Origin: Candidatus Liptonbacteria bacterium CG11_big_fil_rev_8_21_14_0_20_35_14
GTDB lineage: Bacteria > Patescibacteriota > Minisyncoccia > UBA6257 > XYB1-36-10
Reading direction: 5' to 3'
NCBI GenBank assembly: GCA_002796205.1
Contig: PCWO01000003.1
Coordinates: 7,147-14,630 of the forward strand
DNA: 7,484 bases
Numbering within the stretch: position 1 is the first letter of the stretch; every line of letters starts with the position of its first letter. The translations under genes and the position numbers were made by a program. Under the pieces are notes generated by a model. The model did no database searches. It had not been told where the DNA came from and saw nothing but the letters and a program-made list of their open reading frames with translations. Shown here piece after piece: positions 1 through 6,121 of the stretch.

Positions 1-663
1 CATCACGACATCCGCGTAAGGAAAAGGAGATTTATGTAAACCTGCCGCCACTAGTCCCGCTATATGACTTATATCAGCTACCTGATAGGCTCCTACTTTT
101 TTAGCGATCTCGGAGAATTTCTTAAAATCAATTTCTCGCGCATAAGCCGTCGTACCGGAGACAATAATTTTAGGTTTTTCTTTTTTAGCTAATGCCTCTA
201 TTTCTTTATAATCAAGCCTTCCGTCTTTATCAACTCCATACTGCACCGCCTTAAACAAAATCCCCGTGGCGCTCACTTTATGCCCGTGAGTTAAATGCCC
301 ACCCGAAGCTAACTCTAAGCCCATTATTTTTTCTCCCGGATTTATAAGCGCTAAATAAATAGCCAAATTAGCTGGCGACCCAGAATATGGTTGCACATTA
401 ACCCCCCATTTTTTTTCATCCAAATCAAACATTCTCAAAGCCCGCGCCTGCGCCAATTTTTCCACCTCATCCACCACCTCATTGCCCGGATAATATCTCT
501 TCCCCGGATACCCCTCCGAGTATTTATTAGCCAAATTTGAAGATAGGGCCTCCAGTACCGAGGAGGACATAACATTTTCCGAGGCAATTAAATCAATAGT
601 CTCCCTTTGCCTCTTTGCCTCTTTTTTATATAAATCAAAAGCTTTTTTATCCTTCTTCAACAT
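1..663 (-). CDS. glyA: Serine hydroxymethyltransferase, N-terminal part (cut by window edge)
   Basis: Cytoplasmic PLP enzyme that interconverts serine and glycine with tetrahydrofolate, feeding one-carbon units to nucleotide synthesis. I translated 221 residues without a break. Family blocks in order: LIASEN (about 25-30), NKYSEGYPGKRYYPGN (46-61), NVQPYSGSPAN (89-99), SGGHLTHG (120-127), and ADISHIAGLVAAG (196-208), where D197 should pair with the PLP ring nitrogen and H200 is the conserved His. The frame leaves the window at ADVVM; the TTTHK motif with the PLP lysine should follow within about five residues. That makes the gene partial here, not truncated in nature: the family is about 410-430 residues. 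The ATG at 663 gives the usual N-terminus; a weak AGGA (671-674) sits 7 bases upstream. The upstream gene ends in a terminator, so glyA probably has its own promoter. Confidence 0.97.
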   Translation of the reverse strand, partial: MLKKDKKAFDLYKKEAKRQRETIDLIASENVMSSSVLEALSSNLANKYSEGYPGKRYYPGNEVVDEVEKLAQARALRMFDLDEKKWGVNVQPYSGSPANLAIYLALINPGEKIMGLELASGGHLTHGHKVSATGILFKAVQYGVDKDGRLDYKEIEALAKKEKPKIIVSGTTAYAREIDFKKFSEIAKKVGAYQVADISHIAGLVAAGLHKSPFPYADVVM

Positions 664-716
664 AAATCTATCCTACCCCCCTTAAATAATTTAGGCAAAT
701 AAAAAAGGGCGTACAA
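664..716 (-). promoter_or_regulatory. Possible glyA promoter and weak RBS
   Basis: Read on the minus strand: TTGTAC (711-716), a 17-base gap, TAAATT (688-693), then a leader of about 18 bases with AGGA (671-674) 7 bases before the ATG. The -35 match is only 3/6 and the -10 is 4/6. The -35 would lie inside the terminator palindrome of the upstream gene. Some promoter is expected here because that terminator should isolate glyA; this particular assignment is weak. Confidence 0.2.
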
Positions 717-730
717 ATTTGTACGCCCTT
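697..730 (-). terminator. Rho-independent terminator of the pentapeptide-repeat gene
   Basis: A perfect 26-base palindrome (705-730; arm AAGGGCGTACAAA) is followed on the minus strand by TTTTTT-ATTTG. It starts 17 bases after the stop codon of the 747-2066 gene. On the plus strand no T-run follows, so it should act only on minus-strand transcripts. Confidence 0.9.
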
Positions 731-746
731 ATTAAGATGCTAAAAT

Positions 747-2066
747 TTATGGATTTAACGTAATCATCTCTAACATCTGAGGACTAGCGTCATACAACGA
801 TACCCTCAATCGAGATTGAGAAGTTACTACATTTGATACATTAGCCACTAACTGAAAATATACAGTTTTATTAGGGCTTAATGTAAAAGATGGCCGACCA
901 TTTATATCCGGCCCATTAGCATCAGTTAAAATACTGATAACATCGCCAGCAGAAAATATATCTCCTTCAGGAATTTCAACATCTGCCTGCTGACCTATAA
1001 AGGAAAAACTTGATTCCTTATAAGGCGAGCCAGTTGGCTCTATAAGTTGAGTAAAATCTCTATCCCTATAAGCATAAAGCTTATAGTCATCAATAGCCAA
1101 ATCTTCAGCAATTACCCAAAAATCAATTTTATCAAGATAACTACCATTATTTGACCTAGCCAAAAAACTATAAACCACCCTATCTGATCCAGAAATTAAA
1201 GTTTTTTGATTTTCTTCTAAATCAATAAATTTTAAATTAGTTTCAGGTCCTTCCGTTACTAACTCTTTAAGCTCGGAAGCGTAAGATTCTAAATTTATTA
1301 TTTTAGAAGCCTGATTTTCCTCTAAAAGACTCAACTCCGGCAAACCATTATTAACGCGAGTAATTCGCACAGAATTTTCCATAAGACCTCTGTACAAATT
1401 AACACATTCATAAAAAACAGATTGCGCCATAAAATGGCCATCCAAAACCACATTAGCAAAAGAGCAACTCTTAAATATTAATGAAACATTCGAATTTAAA
1501 AAAGTTGAATTATCAAATCTTACATCAGTAAAAATAACTGAACTCTTTCTTATATTACCAATAAAATTAATATAAGATTTTTGTAAACTAGATTCACCCG
1601 ATGTACCAAGTTGAGTACCAGAAAAAGTCGTATTTTCTACATATGCTCTTTCCCAGCGAGTTTCTCTAAAAACTCCTGCAAAGTGAGAACCGGTTAAATT
1701 TGTAAAAGAAAAATCCGACCCCCTCATATCAACCCAACTAAAAGAAACATTAGTAAAATTAAAATGACGATAATCTTTTTCTTGGAAGAAAATTTCCAAA
1801 TCATCATTATAATCAAACATATTAATCGTTATAGGTCTATGATTATTTAATTCTCTATAACGATTCCACAAAAAAGCACCGGACCCAATCACATTATCTA
1901 AACGAATATCTTGATTCAATTCAATTGAGTCATTCATCAGTCCGGCTACAATAAGAGTGAAAAAAGGATCCTGATCCTTAATCCATGAATCATCCTGCGC
2001 CTTAGCCACAGACCCAAAACCCAAAACCAAAACAACCACCAAAAACAATCCTAAAAATCTTTTCAT
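747..2066 (-). CDS. Secreted pentapeptide-repeat protein with C-terminal beta-rich domain
   Basis: 439 residues; function unknown. Residues 1-23 form a signal peptide (MKR, a hydrophobic run, then AKA before QDD), so the product is exported. From 101 to 131 the central hydrophobic residue recurs every five (F104, F109, M114, F119, L124, F129), the hallmark of the right-handed quadrilateral beta-helix of pentapeptide proteins. Less regular turns continue at 138-153 and 168-208. The C-terminal part (about 283-430) is rich in alternating beta-type segments and resembles, from memory, immunoglobulin-like modules of CPR surface proteins (SFLARSNNGSYLDKIDF, then TVYFQLVANV). No catalytic motif, sortase signal or C-terminal membrane anchor is visible. 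AAGGAG (2074-2079) lies 7 bases before the ATG and a strong terminator follows, so it is probably a monocistronic unit. A role at the cell surface is inference. Confidence 0.8.
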   Translation of the reverse strand: MKRFLGLFLVVVLVLGFGSVAKAQDDSWIKDQDPFFTLIVAGLMNDSIELNQDIRLDNVIGSGAFLWNRYRELNNHRPITINMFDYNDDLEIFFQEKDYRHFNFTNVSFSWVDMRGSDFSFTNLTGSHFAGVFRETRWERAYVENTTFSGTQLGTSGESSLQKSYINFIGNIRKSSVIFTDVRFDNSTFLNSNVSLIFKSCSFANVVLDGHFMAQSVFYECVNLYRGLMENSVRITRVNNGLPELSLLEENQASKIINLESYASELKELVTEGPETNLKFIDLEENQKTLISGSDRVVYSFLARSNNGSYLDKIDFWVIAEDLAIDDYKLYAYRDRDFTQLIEPTGSPYKESSFSFIGQQADVEIPEGDIFSAGDVISILTDANGPDINGRPSFTLSPNKTVYFQLVANVSNVVTSQSRLRVSLYDASPQMLEMITLNP

Positions 2067-2089
2067 AATATTTCTCCTTCAAATATGAA

Positions 2090-2118
2090 ATTTTAAATGT
2101 ACTTATAAATACAATGAA
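2090..2118 (-). promoter_or_regulatory. Candidate promoter of the pentapeptide-repeat gene
   Basis: On the minus strand TTCATT (2113-2118, 3/6 match), a 17-base spacer and TAAAAT (2090-2095, 5/6 match) give a predicted start near 2083. The leader would be about 17 bases and carry the AAGGAG site. Very AT-rich sequence makes chance matches likely. Confidence 0.35.
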
Positions 2119-2185
2119 AACACAAAAAAAATAAAAAAGCAAGTCATAATAAATATACGACCTCTAACCAAAATATAAAGCAAAG

Positions 2186-2887
2186 TTACTCCCGCACCCT
2201 CTCCACCACAAAAGCCCCAATAGTATGGCCATTTTTCCGGCCATGCACTATCACATAATCTCCCACCTCTATCTTTTTATCAGAATACAAAGAAGTCTGC
2301 GGACCAAAAGCCACAAAATATCGCTTCCCCCTATCTCTTGAATTAATCTCTATACCCTCATCATACAAAGAAACCACTCTACCCAAAGTTACATTTCTTG
2401 CCCCCACCATTTTATACTCATCATAAAAATCCGACACAAAAGGAATATTATTTTTTTCAATCGTCATATATAAAGATCTTCTCACCTCACCCGTTTTAAC
2501 TATCAAAACCGTCCCCACACTAAATATCACGAGCAGAGCCCCTACTGAATAAATTAAAGGCCTTCTATAAGTTACCGGGTGTTTTTTTAAAAACAAAGCC
2601 GCTACTCCAAAAAATAACAACGTAATTACTAAAAGTAATAACGGCAAAGATAATAAAAAGTCCCTCACTCCCTTAAGACCAAAATAAGGTAATGATAAAA
2701 TTCCATTTATTTTAAAAACATAAAAAACAAAAGTTAACAGAAACACCGCCAAAACAAAAAAGAAAAGAGTGGTTACGAAATAAAGCAATGACCTTAAAAT
2801 AAAATAACTCCTTGGTACCATCTTTATTTCTTTATTTCTAATTTTGGCTAAAATTTTTTCTCTTAAATTATTGTCCATAGTGTTCAT
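2186..2887 (-). CDS. Three-helix membrane protein coupled to ECF sigma factor; candidate regulator
   Basis: 233 residues, family not firmly recognised. About 33 basic cytoplasmic residues (REKILAKIRNKEIKMVPR) precede three hydrophobic helices near 34-58, 77-100 and 111-130. By the positive-inside rule the C-terminal 100 residues are outside. That part holds a small beta-rich module (about 168-230: GRVVSLYDEGIEI, RYFVAFGPQT, VGDYVIVHGR, GAFVVERV), which recalls DUF5666/OB-like domains. The ATG lies 20 bases inside the sigma gene, in another reading frame and with no Shine-Dalgarno site, so translation is probably coupled. An alternative ATG at codon 4 is possible. Position right after an ECF sigma factor, plus a cytoplasmic N-terminus before a membrane segment, is the classic anti-sigma arrangement. 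However, no zinc-binding HxxxCxxC motif of the ZAS type is present, so this role is inference. Confidence 0.75.
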   Translation of the reverse strand: MNTMDNNLREKILAKIRNKEIKMVPRSYFILRSLLYFVTTLFFFVLAVFLLTFVFYVFKINGILSLPYFGLKGVRDFLLSLPLLLLVITLLFFGVAALFLKKHPVTYRRPLIYSVGALLVIFSVGTVLIVKTGEVRRSLYMTIEKNNIPFVSDFYDEYKMVGARNVTLGRVVSLYDEGIEINSRDRGKRYFVAFGPQTSLYSDKKIEVGDYVIVHGRKNGHTIGAFVVERVRE

Positions 2888-3437
2888 TATATATTTTTTT
2901 TAATCTATTTTTTCCCCGATTTAGTCTCACTCCAACTGTTACTACCGGAATCTTCAAAATTTCAGAAATATCCTTATAATCCAAATCCTCAAAATATCTT
3001 AAAACCAGCACCTCTCTATATTTCTCATCTACCAACTCCAAACATTTTTCAAGCGCCATCTTAATCTCCTCCTTCTCCACATCACTCTGTGGGTCTTCTA
3101 ACGCTACCGGATGGGGAAATAAAAGTTCCGGATCAAAAAAATGGAGAGGTTCTCTCACTCTTCGTTTCAAATTATTAACCGCCTCATTATGAGCAATTCT
3201 ATATATCCAAGGGGAAAATCTTTGACTAACATCAAAACTATTTATATTTCTAAACACTTTTACAAACACATCCTGAGAAACATCTCTCGCATCATCTTGA
3301 TTACGCATTAAACGATTTAAATAACCAACTATCTTGCCTTGATAACGCTCCATTAACTCCTCAAAATACTCCACCTGCCCCTTTTGAATATTAAAAGCTA
3401 TCTCCTCATCTGTTAATTTTTTTATATCCAATTCCAT
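2868..3437 (-). CDS. RNA polymerase ECF-type sigma-70 factor
   Basis: 189 residues, typical ECF size. Sigma region 2 covers about 24-93: FEELMERYQGKIVGYLNRL, then DARDVSQDVFVKVF (49-62, core binding, region 2.2) and SPWIYRIAHNEAVNNLKRR (75-93, -10 recognition). A linker of about 30 residues leads to sigma region 4 (about 127-182), with helix-turn-helix DYKDISEILKIPVVTVGVRL (153-172) followed by RGKNRLKK. It should direct polymerase to a small regulon. The ATG at 3437 gives the expected N-terminus and no alternative start fits, yet there is no Shine-Dalgarno site; a -10-like TATTAT lies 14 bases upstream, so the leader is very short or absent. The gene overlaps the downstream membrane protein by 20 bases, suggesting a sigma/regulator operon. 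The specific ECF subgroup cannot be told by eye. Confidence 0.95.
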   Translation of the reverse strand: MELDIKKLTDEEIAFNIQKGQVEYFEELMERYQGKIVGYLNRLMRNQDDARDVSQDVFVKVFRNINSFDVSQRFSPWIYRIAHNEAVNNLKRRVREPLHFFDPELLFPHPVALEDPQSDVEKEEIKMALEKCLELVDEKYREVLVLRYFEDLDYKDISEILKIPVVTVGVRLNRGKNRLKKIYNEHYGQ

Positions 3438-3451
3438 AAATCAATACAATA

Positions 3452-3457
3452 ATAATA
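3452..3457 (-). promoter_or_regulatory. Possible -10 element of the sigma factor operon
   Basis: TATTAT on the minus strand ends 14 bases before the sigma ATG; a second overlapping TATTAT (3449-3454) is 3 bases closer. A 17-base spacer leads to TTTCTA, a poor -35. ECF operons are often autoregulated from a different promoter type, which I cannot recognise here. Confidence 0.25.
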
Positions 3458-3517
3458 CTATTACTATTTCTTATTAGAAAAACATATTTTAAAAAAATAG
3501 TCAAATAAATTATCAAC

Positions 3518-3546
3518 TTTACTAATTTAAACTTAAAGCGTATTTT
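3518..3546 (+). promoter_or_regulatory. Candidate promoter of the 58-residue gene
   Basis: TTTACT (3518-3523), exactly 17 bases, then TATTTT (3541-3546), each a 4/6 match to the sigma-70 consensus. The predicted start near 3553 gives a leader of about 29 bases carrying the GGGAGG ribosome binding site. The gene is divergent from the sigma operon and needs its own promoter somewhere in 3438-3570. Confidence 0.3.
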
Positions 3547-3581
3547 TAAATTAGAAACTTAATTTATTTGGGAGGCATATT

Positions 3582-3758
3582 ATGACTCATAAAAATATTA
3601 AAGATCACAATCAACAAGTCATTCAAAATATTGAAAGTCCAGATAATCGCTGGTTTACCGGCCAAGAAGTAAAACATGAACCAAACAATAATGAACTAGC
3701 CATTCATTATATTAAAAATGTCATTATTCAAGACCTAAAAAAAGCGACTACTAAGTAG
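3582..3758 (+). CDS. Small conserved-looking protein, 58 residues, function unknown
   Basis: A short gene that is easy to miss. GGGAGG (3570-3575) sits 6 bases before ATG, the best Shine-Dalgarno site in the window, and a hairpin terminator overlaps the stop codon. The protein starts MTHKNIKDHNQQVI and is hydrophilic, with no signal peptide or membrane segment, so it is probably cytoplasmic. The middle, NRWFTGQEVKHEPNNNELA, followed by IHYIKNVIIQDLKK, looks like a short helical motif in which a Trp and a Gly-Gln-Glu stretch precede an amphipathic helix. I have a vague memory of similar short motifs in CPR proteins but cannot name a family. It is alone on the plus strand between two minus-strand units. 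The coding evidence is the RBS, the terminator and a well-formed protein; function is unknown. Confidence 0.75.
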   Translation: MTHKNIKDHNQQVIQNIESPDNRWFTGQEVKHEPNNNELAIHYIKNVIIQDLKKATTK

Positions 3759-3769
3759 TCGCTTTTAAA
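3737..3769. terminator. Bidirectional terminator shared by two convergent genes
   Basis: A 12-base-pair stem (AAAAGCGACTAC at 3740-3751 with GTAGTCGCTTTT at 3755-3766) encloses a three-base loop. On the minus strand it ends in seven Ts, 12 bases after the stop of the 3779-4918 gene. On the plus strand it ends in TTTTAAAA. The TAG stop of the 58-residue gene (3756-3758) lies within the stem. Confidence 0.88.
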
Positions 3770-3778
3770 ATAACAATC

Positions 3779-4918
3779 CTATTTTATTTTTTTATATAAC
3801 ACACTTGAAACTGCTCCTAGAGCCGACAAGCAAAACACACCCAGAATAATCCAGCCTATCAACGGAATTAATCCTAATAAATAAAGAATAACTATACCGG
3901 ACAACCCATTTACTATATTAACCGTTATGGTTTTCTGTTTTGTCATATATTTAAACAATACCGACCCAAACACCACCCCACTATAAATAGAGGCCAAAAC
4001 TAAAAGTAAAATATAAGTTAATAAAATAACAACAGTTACAATTCCTCCTACTATGGTTAGTAAAAATAAAACAGCTAAAACCGGAGTTACTATTAAAATA
4101 ATAAATCCTCTTAAAACTTCCCTCCAAAAATTTTTAATAGATACCTCAACTAAATCAGAAGAAAACTTTTTAAACATCCAAATCAAACAAAATCCGACTA
4201 ATAATATTGCCAAAAGTTTTACAAGTAAGAAAATACTTAAAACCGCAAACAAGCCTTTAGCCAAAATATCATAATCCATTATCAAAGAAGACACCTCCAT
4301 CTTATTAAAAGTCACATTTCCTAATATAGAAGCCCCCTCCTCAATCTTTAAATCATTACGCGCAAAATAAGTTATATTTCCATAAATAACCGCGTCCTTA
4401 CCTAAAGTTATATCTCCCGAAACTCTAGCCTCAATATTTCCCAAAACCTCGCCATTAATCACTACGTCTTTAGCCCCTAAAACAACATCACCCTTAACAT
4501 CCCCGTCTATTACTATTTTTCCTCCGCCTAAAATCGCGTCCTGATATATATTAGCTGTTGGTAAAATATGTATATCTCCTCCGCCTGCTAATAAATCACC
4601 CAACACCTCACCCGCTATCAAAATTTTACCTCCTCCGACTCGCACATCCTGATCAACATTTCCTAAAATATTTACTACTCCTCCCCCTATTAACAAATCT
4701 TCACCCACCTCGCCTGTTATAGTCACCTCTCCTCCTAAAGCTACTAAATCTCTTAACACCTCGCCTGAAATAGTCACCTCTCCTCCCGCCACATAAAAAT
4801 TATCACGCACCGAAACTCCCGGCGACAAAGATACTCTCTCTTTAGACTCAAAAGAAGCTCCATAAACCAAAGGCGAAAATACTACAAATAAAAATAAAAA
4901 TGTAAAAAACTTTTTCAT
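3779..4918 (-). CDS. Bactofilin-like beta-helix protein with signal peptide and C-terminal membrane domain
   Basis: 379 residues. A signal peptide (about 1-20, MKKFFTFLFLFVVFSPLVYG) is followed by a regular beta-helix in which GG-[EKD]-[IV]-x-[IV]-x-G-[ED]-V-x-x-D-[LV] recurs every 17 residues from 45 to 165, with one 19-residue unit at 113-131. A weaker continuation runs to about 205. Then come at least four hydrophobic segments (about 222-249, 270-290, 293-322, 338-372). Such repeats are usually annotated as polymer-forming cytoskeletal protein (bactofilin), but classic bactofilins are cytoplasmic and lack both a signal peptide and this membrane domain. Here the helix should lie outside the membrane. 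The ATG at 4918 has no Shine-Dalgarno site; an extended -10 box ends 8 bases upstream. It lies 19 bases after the adenosyltransferase stop. A structural or envelope-sensing role is inference. Confidence 0.85.
   Translation of the reverse strand: MKKFFTFLFLFVVFSPLVYGASFESKERVSLSPGVSVRDNFYVAGGEVTISGEVLRDLVALGGEVTITGEVGEDLLIGGGVVNILGNVDQDVRVGGGKILIAGEVLGDLLAGGGDIHILPTANIYQDAILGGGKIVIDGDVKGDVVLGAKDVVINGEVLGNIEARVSGDITLGKDAVIYGNITYFARNDLKIEEGASILGNVTFNKMEVSSLIMDYDILAKGLFAVLSIFLLVKLLAILLVGFCLIWMFKKFSSDLVEVSIKNFWREVLRGFIILIVTPVLAVLFLLTIVGGIVTVVILLTYILLLVLASIYSGVVFGSVLFKYMTKQKTITVNIVNGLSGIVILYLLGLIPLIGWIILGVFCLSALGAVSSVLYKKIK
4424..4786 (-). repeat. Seven degenerate 51-bp coding repeats (17-residue beta-helix rungs)
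   Basis: Codons 45-165 of the beta-helix membrane protein. Units begin at residues 45, 62, 79, 96, 113, 132 and 149, each near GG; the fifth is six bases longer. Shared DNA words such as the GGAGGAGA-type glycine codons make the repeats visible at DNA level, but they are diverged, so the array looks old and not freshly expanded. Confidence 0.85.
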
Positions 4919-4926
4919 ATAAATAA

Positions 4927-4935
4927 ATTATACCA
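4927..4935 (-). promoter_or_regulatory. Extended -10 promoter of the beta-helix gene (predicted leaderless)
   Basis: TGG-TATAAT on the minus strand: a perfect -10 hexamer with the TGn extension and no convincing -35. It ends 8 bases before the ATG, so transcription would start about 2 bases before the start codon. It lies in the 19-base gap after the adenosyltransferase stop, so the gene can be transcribed on its own. Confidence 0.65.
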
Positions 4936-4937
4936 AA

Positions 4938-5489
4938 CTAATTATAATTAGGCCTTTCCTCTTTAACTCCCTCCTCTATATTTGCTAGTCGCACCAAAGC
5001 ATAAAGCACACTAGACAATCTATTTAAATACCGACGCGTATTATCACAAACTAGAGCCTCTCCTTTATTTATACCTCTAATCAAAACCCTTTCCACCCTT
5101 CTCGCAATTGTTCTTCCCACATCAAGCAAAGCCGACTCCTCGCTCCCTCCCGGCACAAAAAAACTTTCTATTTTGGGTAATACTTTTTCAATCTCATCCG
5201 TTATTTTTTCCATCCAAATAATTTTATCCTCCGAAATTTTCATCTCAGCCCCCGCCAATTCAGCCTGTATAATAAAAAGATCTTGTTGCAATCTATCAAC
5301 AATATTAAAAATTTTTAAATCCATAATCTCACTCAACATATCCTTAGATTTAAACTTACAAACTCCGAGCCAAGCATTCAACTCATCCACACTCCCCAAC
5401 ACCTCAAACAACAAAGAATCCTTACTTATTCTCTCCTCCTTGTTTAAAACTTTACTCGTACCCAAATCTCCTTTTCTCGTATACAACAT
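4938..5489 (-). CDS. Cob(I)yrinic acid a,c-diamide / cob(I)alamin adenosyltransferase, PduO type
   Basis: 183 residues. This cytoplasmic, normally trimeric enzyme moves the adenosyl group of ATP to cob(I)alamin, giving the cofactor adenosylcobalamin. Family blocks: MLYTRKGDLGTS at the N-terminus (ATP-binding TRxGDxG), GSVDELNAWLG (32-42), FVPGG (111-115), RTIARRVER (126-134) and LNRLSS-LYALVRLAN (155-170), where the family usually has LNRLSD. An in-frame ATG at 5513 would add eight hydrophobic residues, but I chose 5489: it gives the family's standard N-terminus, and a TGT-TATAAT promoter lies between the two ATGs. No Shine-Dalgarno site precedes either. No cobalamin synthesis or B12-dependent enzyme gene is in the window, so the user of the cofactor must be elsewhere (a class II ribonucleotide reductase is a common one in such genomes; inference). 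The neighbour 5554 is divergent. Confidence 0.93.
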   Translation of the reverse strand: MLYTRKGDLGTSKVLNKEERISKDSLLFEVLGSVDELNAWLGVCKFKSKDMLSEIMDLKIFNIVDRLQQDLFIIQAELAGAEMKISEDKIIWMEKITDEIEKVLPKIESFFVPGGSEESALLDVGRTIARRVERVLIRGINKGEALVCDNTRRYLNRLSSVLYALVRLANIEEGVKEERPNYN

Positions 5490-5496
5490 TAAACTT

Positions 5497-5505
5497 ATTA
5501 TAACA
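5497..5505 (-). promoter_or_regulatory. Extended -10 promoter of the adenosyltransferase gene (predicted leaderless)
   Basis: TGT-TATAAT on the minus strand, a perfect hexamer, ends 7 bases before the ATG at 5489. Transcription would begin one base before the start codon. There is no recognisable -35 and no Shine-Dalgarno site. It also argues against the upstream ATG at 5513. Confidence 0.7.
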
Positions 5506-5537
5506 AAAAACATCTTAAATATTTAGTTCTATAAATA

Positions 5538-5546
5538 TGCTAAAAT
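5538..5546 (+). promoter_or_regulatory. Extended -10 promoter of the DedA gene (predicted leaderless)
   Basis: TGC-TAAAAT (5/6 match with TGn extension) ends 7 bases before the ATG at 5554, the same spacing as in the divergent adenosyltransferase promoter. No -35 or Shine-Dalgarno site is visible. Confidence 0.6.
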
Positions 5547-5553
5547 AATAGAA

Positions 5554-6102
5554 ATGTTCAATAAGCAACTACGCCAGTGGATTTTTATCATAAGCCTTAT
5601 TATTTTTATAGGCCTAATATTTCTTAACTTTAACTATTTTGAAAAATATATATCTAGCTTTATTGAATCCCACTTATCTAGCTGGGGCTTACTAGGCTTC
5701 TTTATAATCATATTTCTCCTAGAAGCCATACCCCAACCATTTATCAGTGCCTTAGCTATTCTCTTTACCGGTAGTCTTTTAGGCTTTGATTTTTTAACTC
5801 TATTTTATATCACTATTACCGGAGGCATCTTCGCCAACTATGTCGCCTATTTTCTTGGCTTAAGTCTCGGCAACTCAACCGTTGGCCTTTTTATCAATCA
5901 AAATAACTATGAAAAATCTGTTATTTGGTTTAATAAATATGGTAAAAAAACTATCAGTCTCTTAGCCCTAACCCCCTTACCATACTTCCCTATTATAGGC
6001 GGTATTTTTAAAATGAGCCTTAAAGAATTTACTACCTACGCCATTATTCCGAGAATTCTACACTTCCTTATCTTCGGAGGCCTTTTAACATTATTTATTT
6101 AA
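5554..6102 (+). CDS. DedA/TVP38-like (VTT-domain) membrane protein
   Basis: 182 residues, mostly hydrophobic: a helix at about 9-27, then segments near 44-72, 78-103, 130-155 and 160-181. The VTT (SNARE-associated) pattern is visible. E57 with P60 and P62 in FLLEAIPQPFISALAILFTG fits the first re-entrant loop. FNKYGKKTISLLALTPLPYF (126-145) corresponds to the family's F-x-x-x-G ... P-x-P stretch. IGGIFKMSLKEF (148-159) and R167 follow. The family includes undecaprenyl- or phospholipid-translocating flippases and proton-motive-force-related proteins; which substrate applies here cannot be told. It is slightly shorter than typical (about 190-220). A small secreted-type gene follows after 19 bases, and the two probably form one transcript. 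Confidence 0.85.
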   Translation: MFNKQLRQWIFIISLIIFIGLIFLNFNYFEKYISSFIESHLSSWGLLGFFIIIFLLEAIPQPFISALAILFTGSLLGFDFLTLFYITITGGIFANYVAYFLGLSLGNSTVGLFINQNNYEKSVIWFNKYGKKTISLLALTPLPYFPIIGGIFKMSLKEFTTYAIIPRILHFLIFGGLLTLFI

Positions 6103-6121
6103 AGTAAAATATATAAAACCC

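Noticed and set aside
2067..2185. Terminator for the sigma/membrane-protein operon
   Set aside because: I found no stable hairpin followed by a T-run in this gap; transcription may read through or end by another means.
3438..3581. Possible riboswitch or structured RNA in the divergent gap
   Set aside because: The stretch is low-complexity AT-rich DNA without stable stems; promoters are a sufficient explanation.
4053..4274. Plus-strand open frame opposite the beta-helix membrane protein
   Set aside because: Antisense shadow: lysine- and asparagine-rich, no RBS, lies wholly within a well-supported gene.
5173..5526. Plus-strand open frame of 117 codons opposite the adenosyltransferase
   Set aside because: Shadow of a recognised enzyme gene; serine/isoleucine-rich low-quality protein and no RBS.
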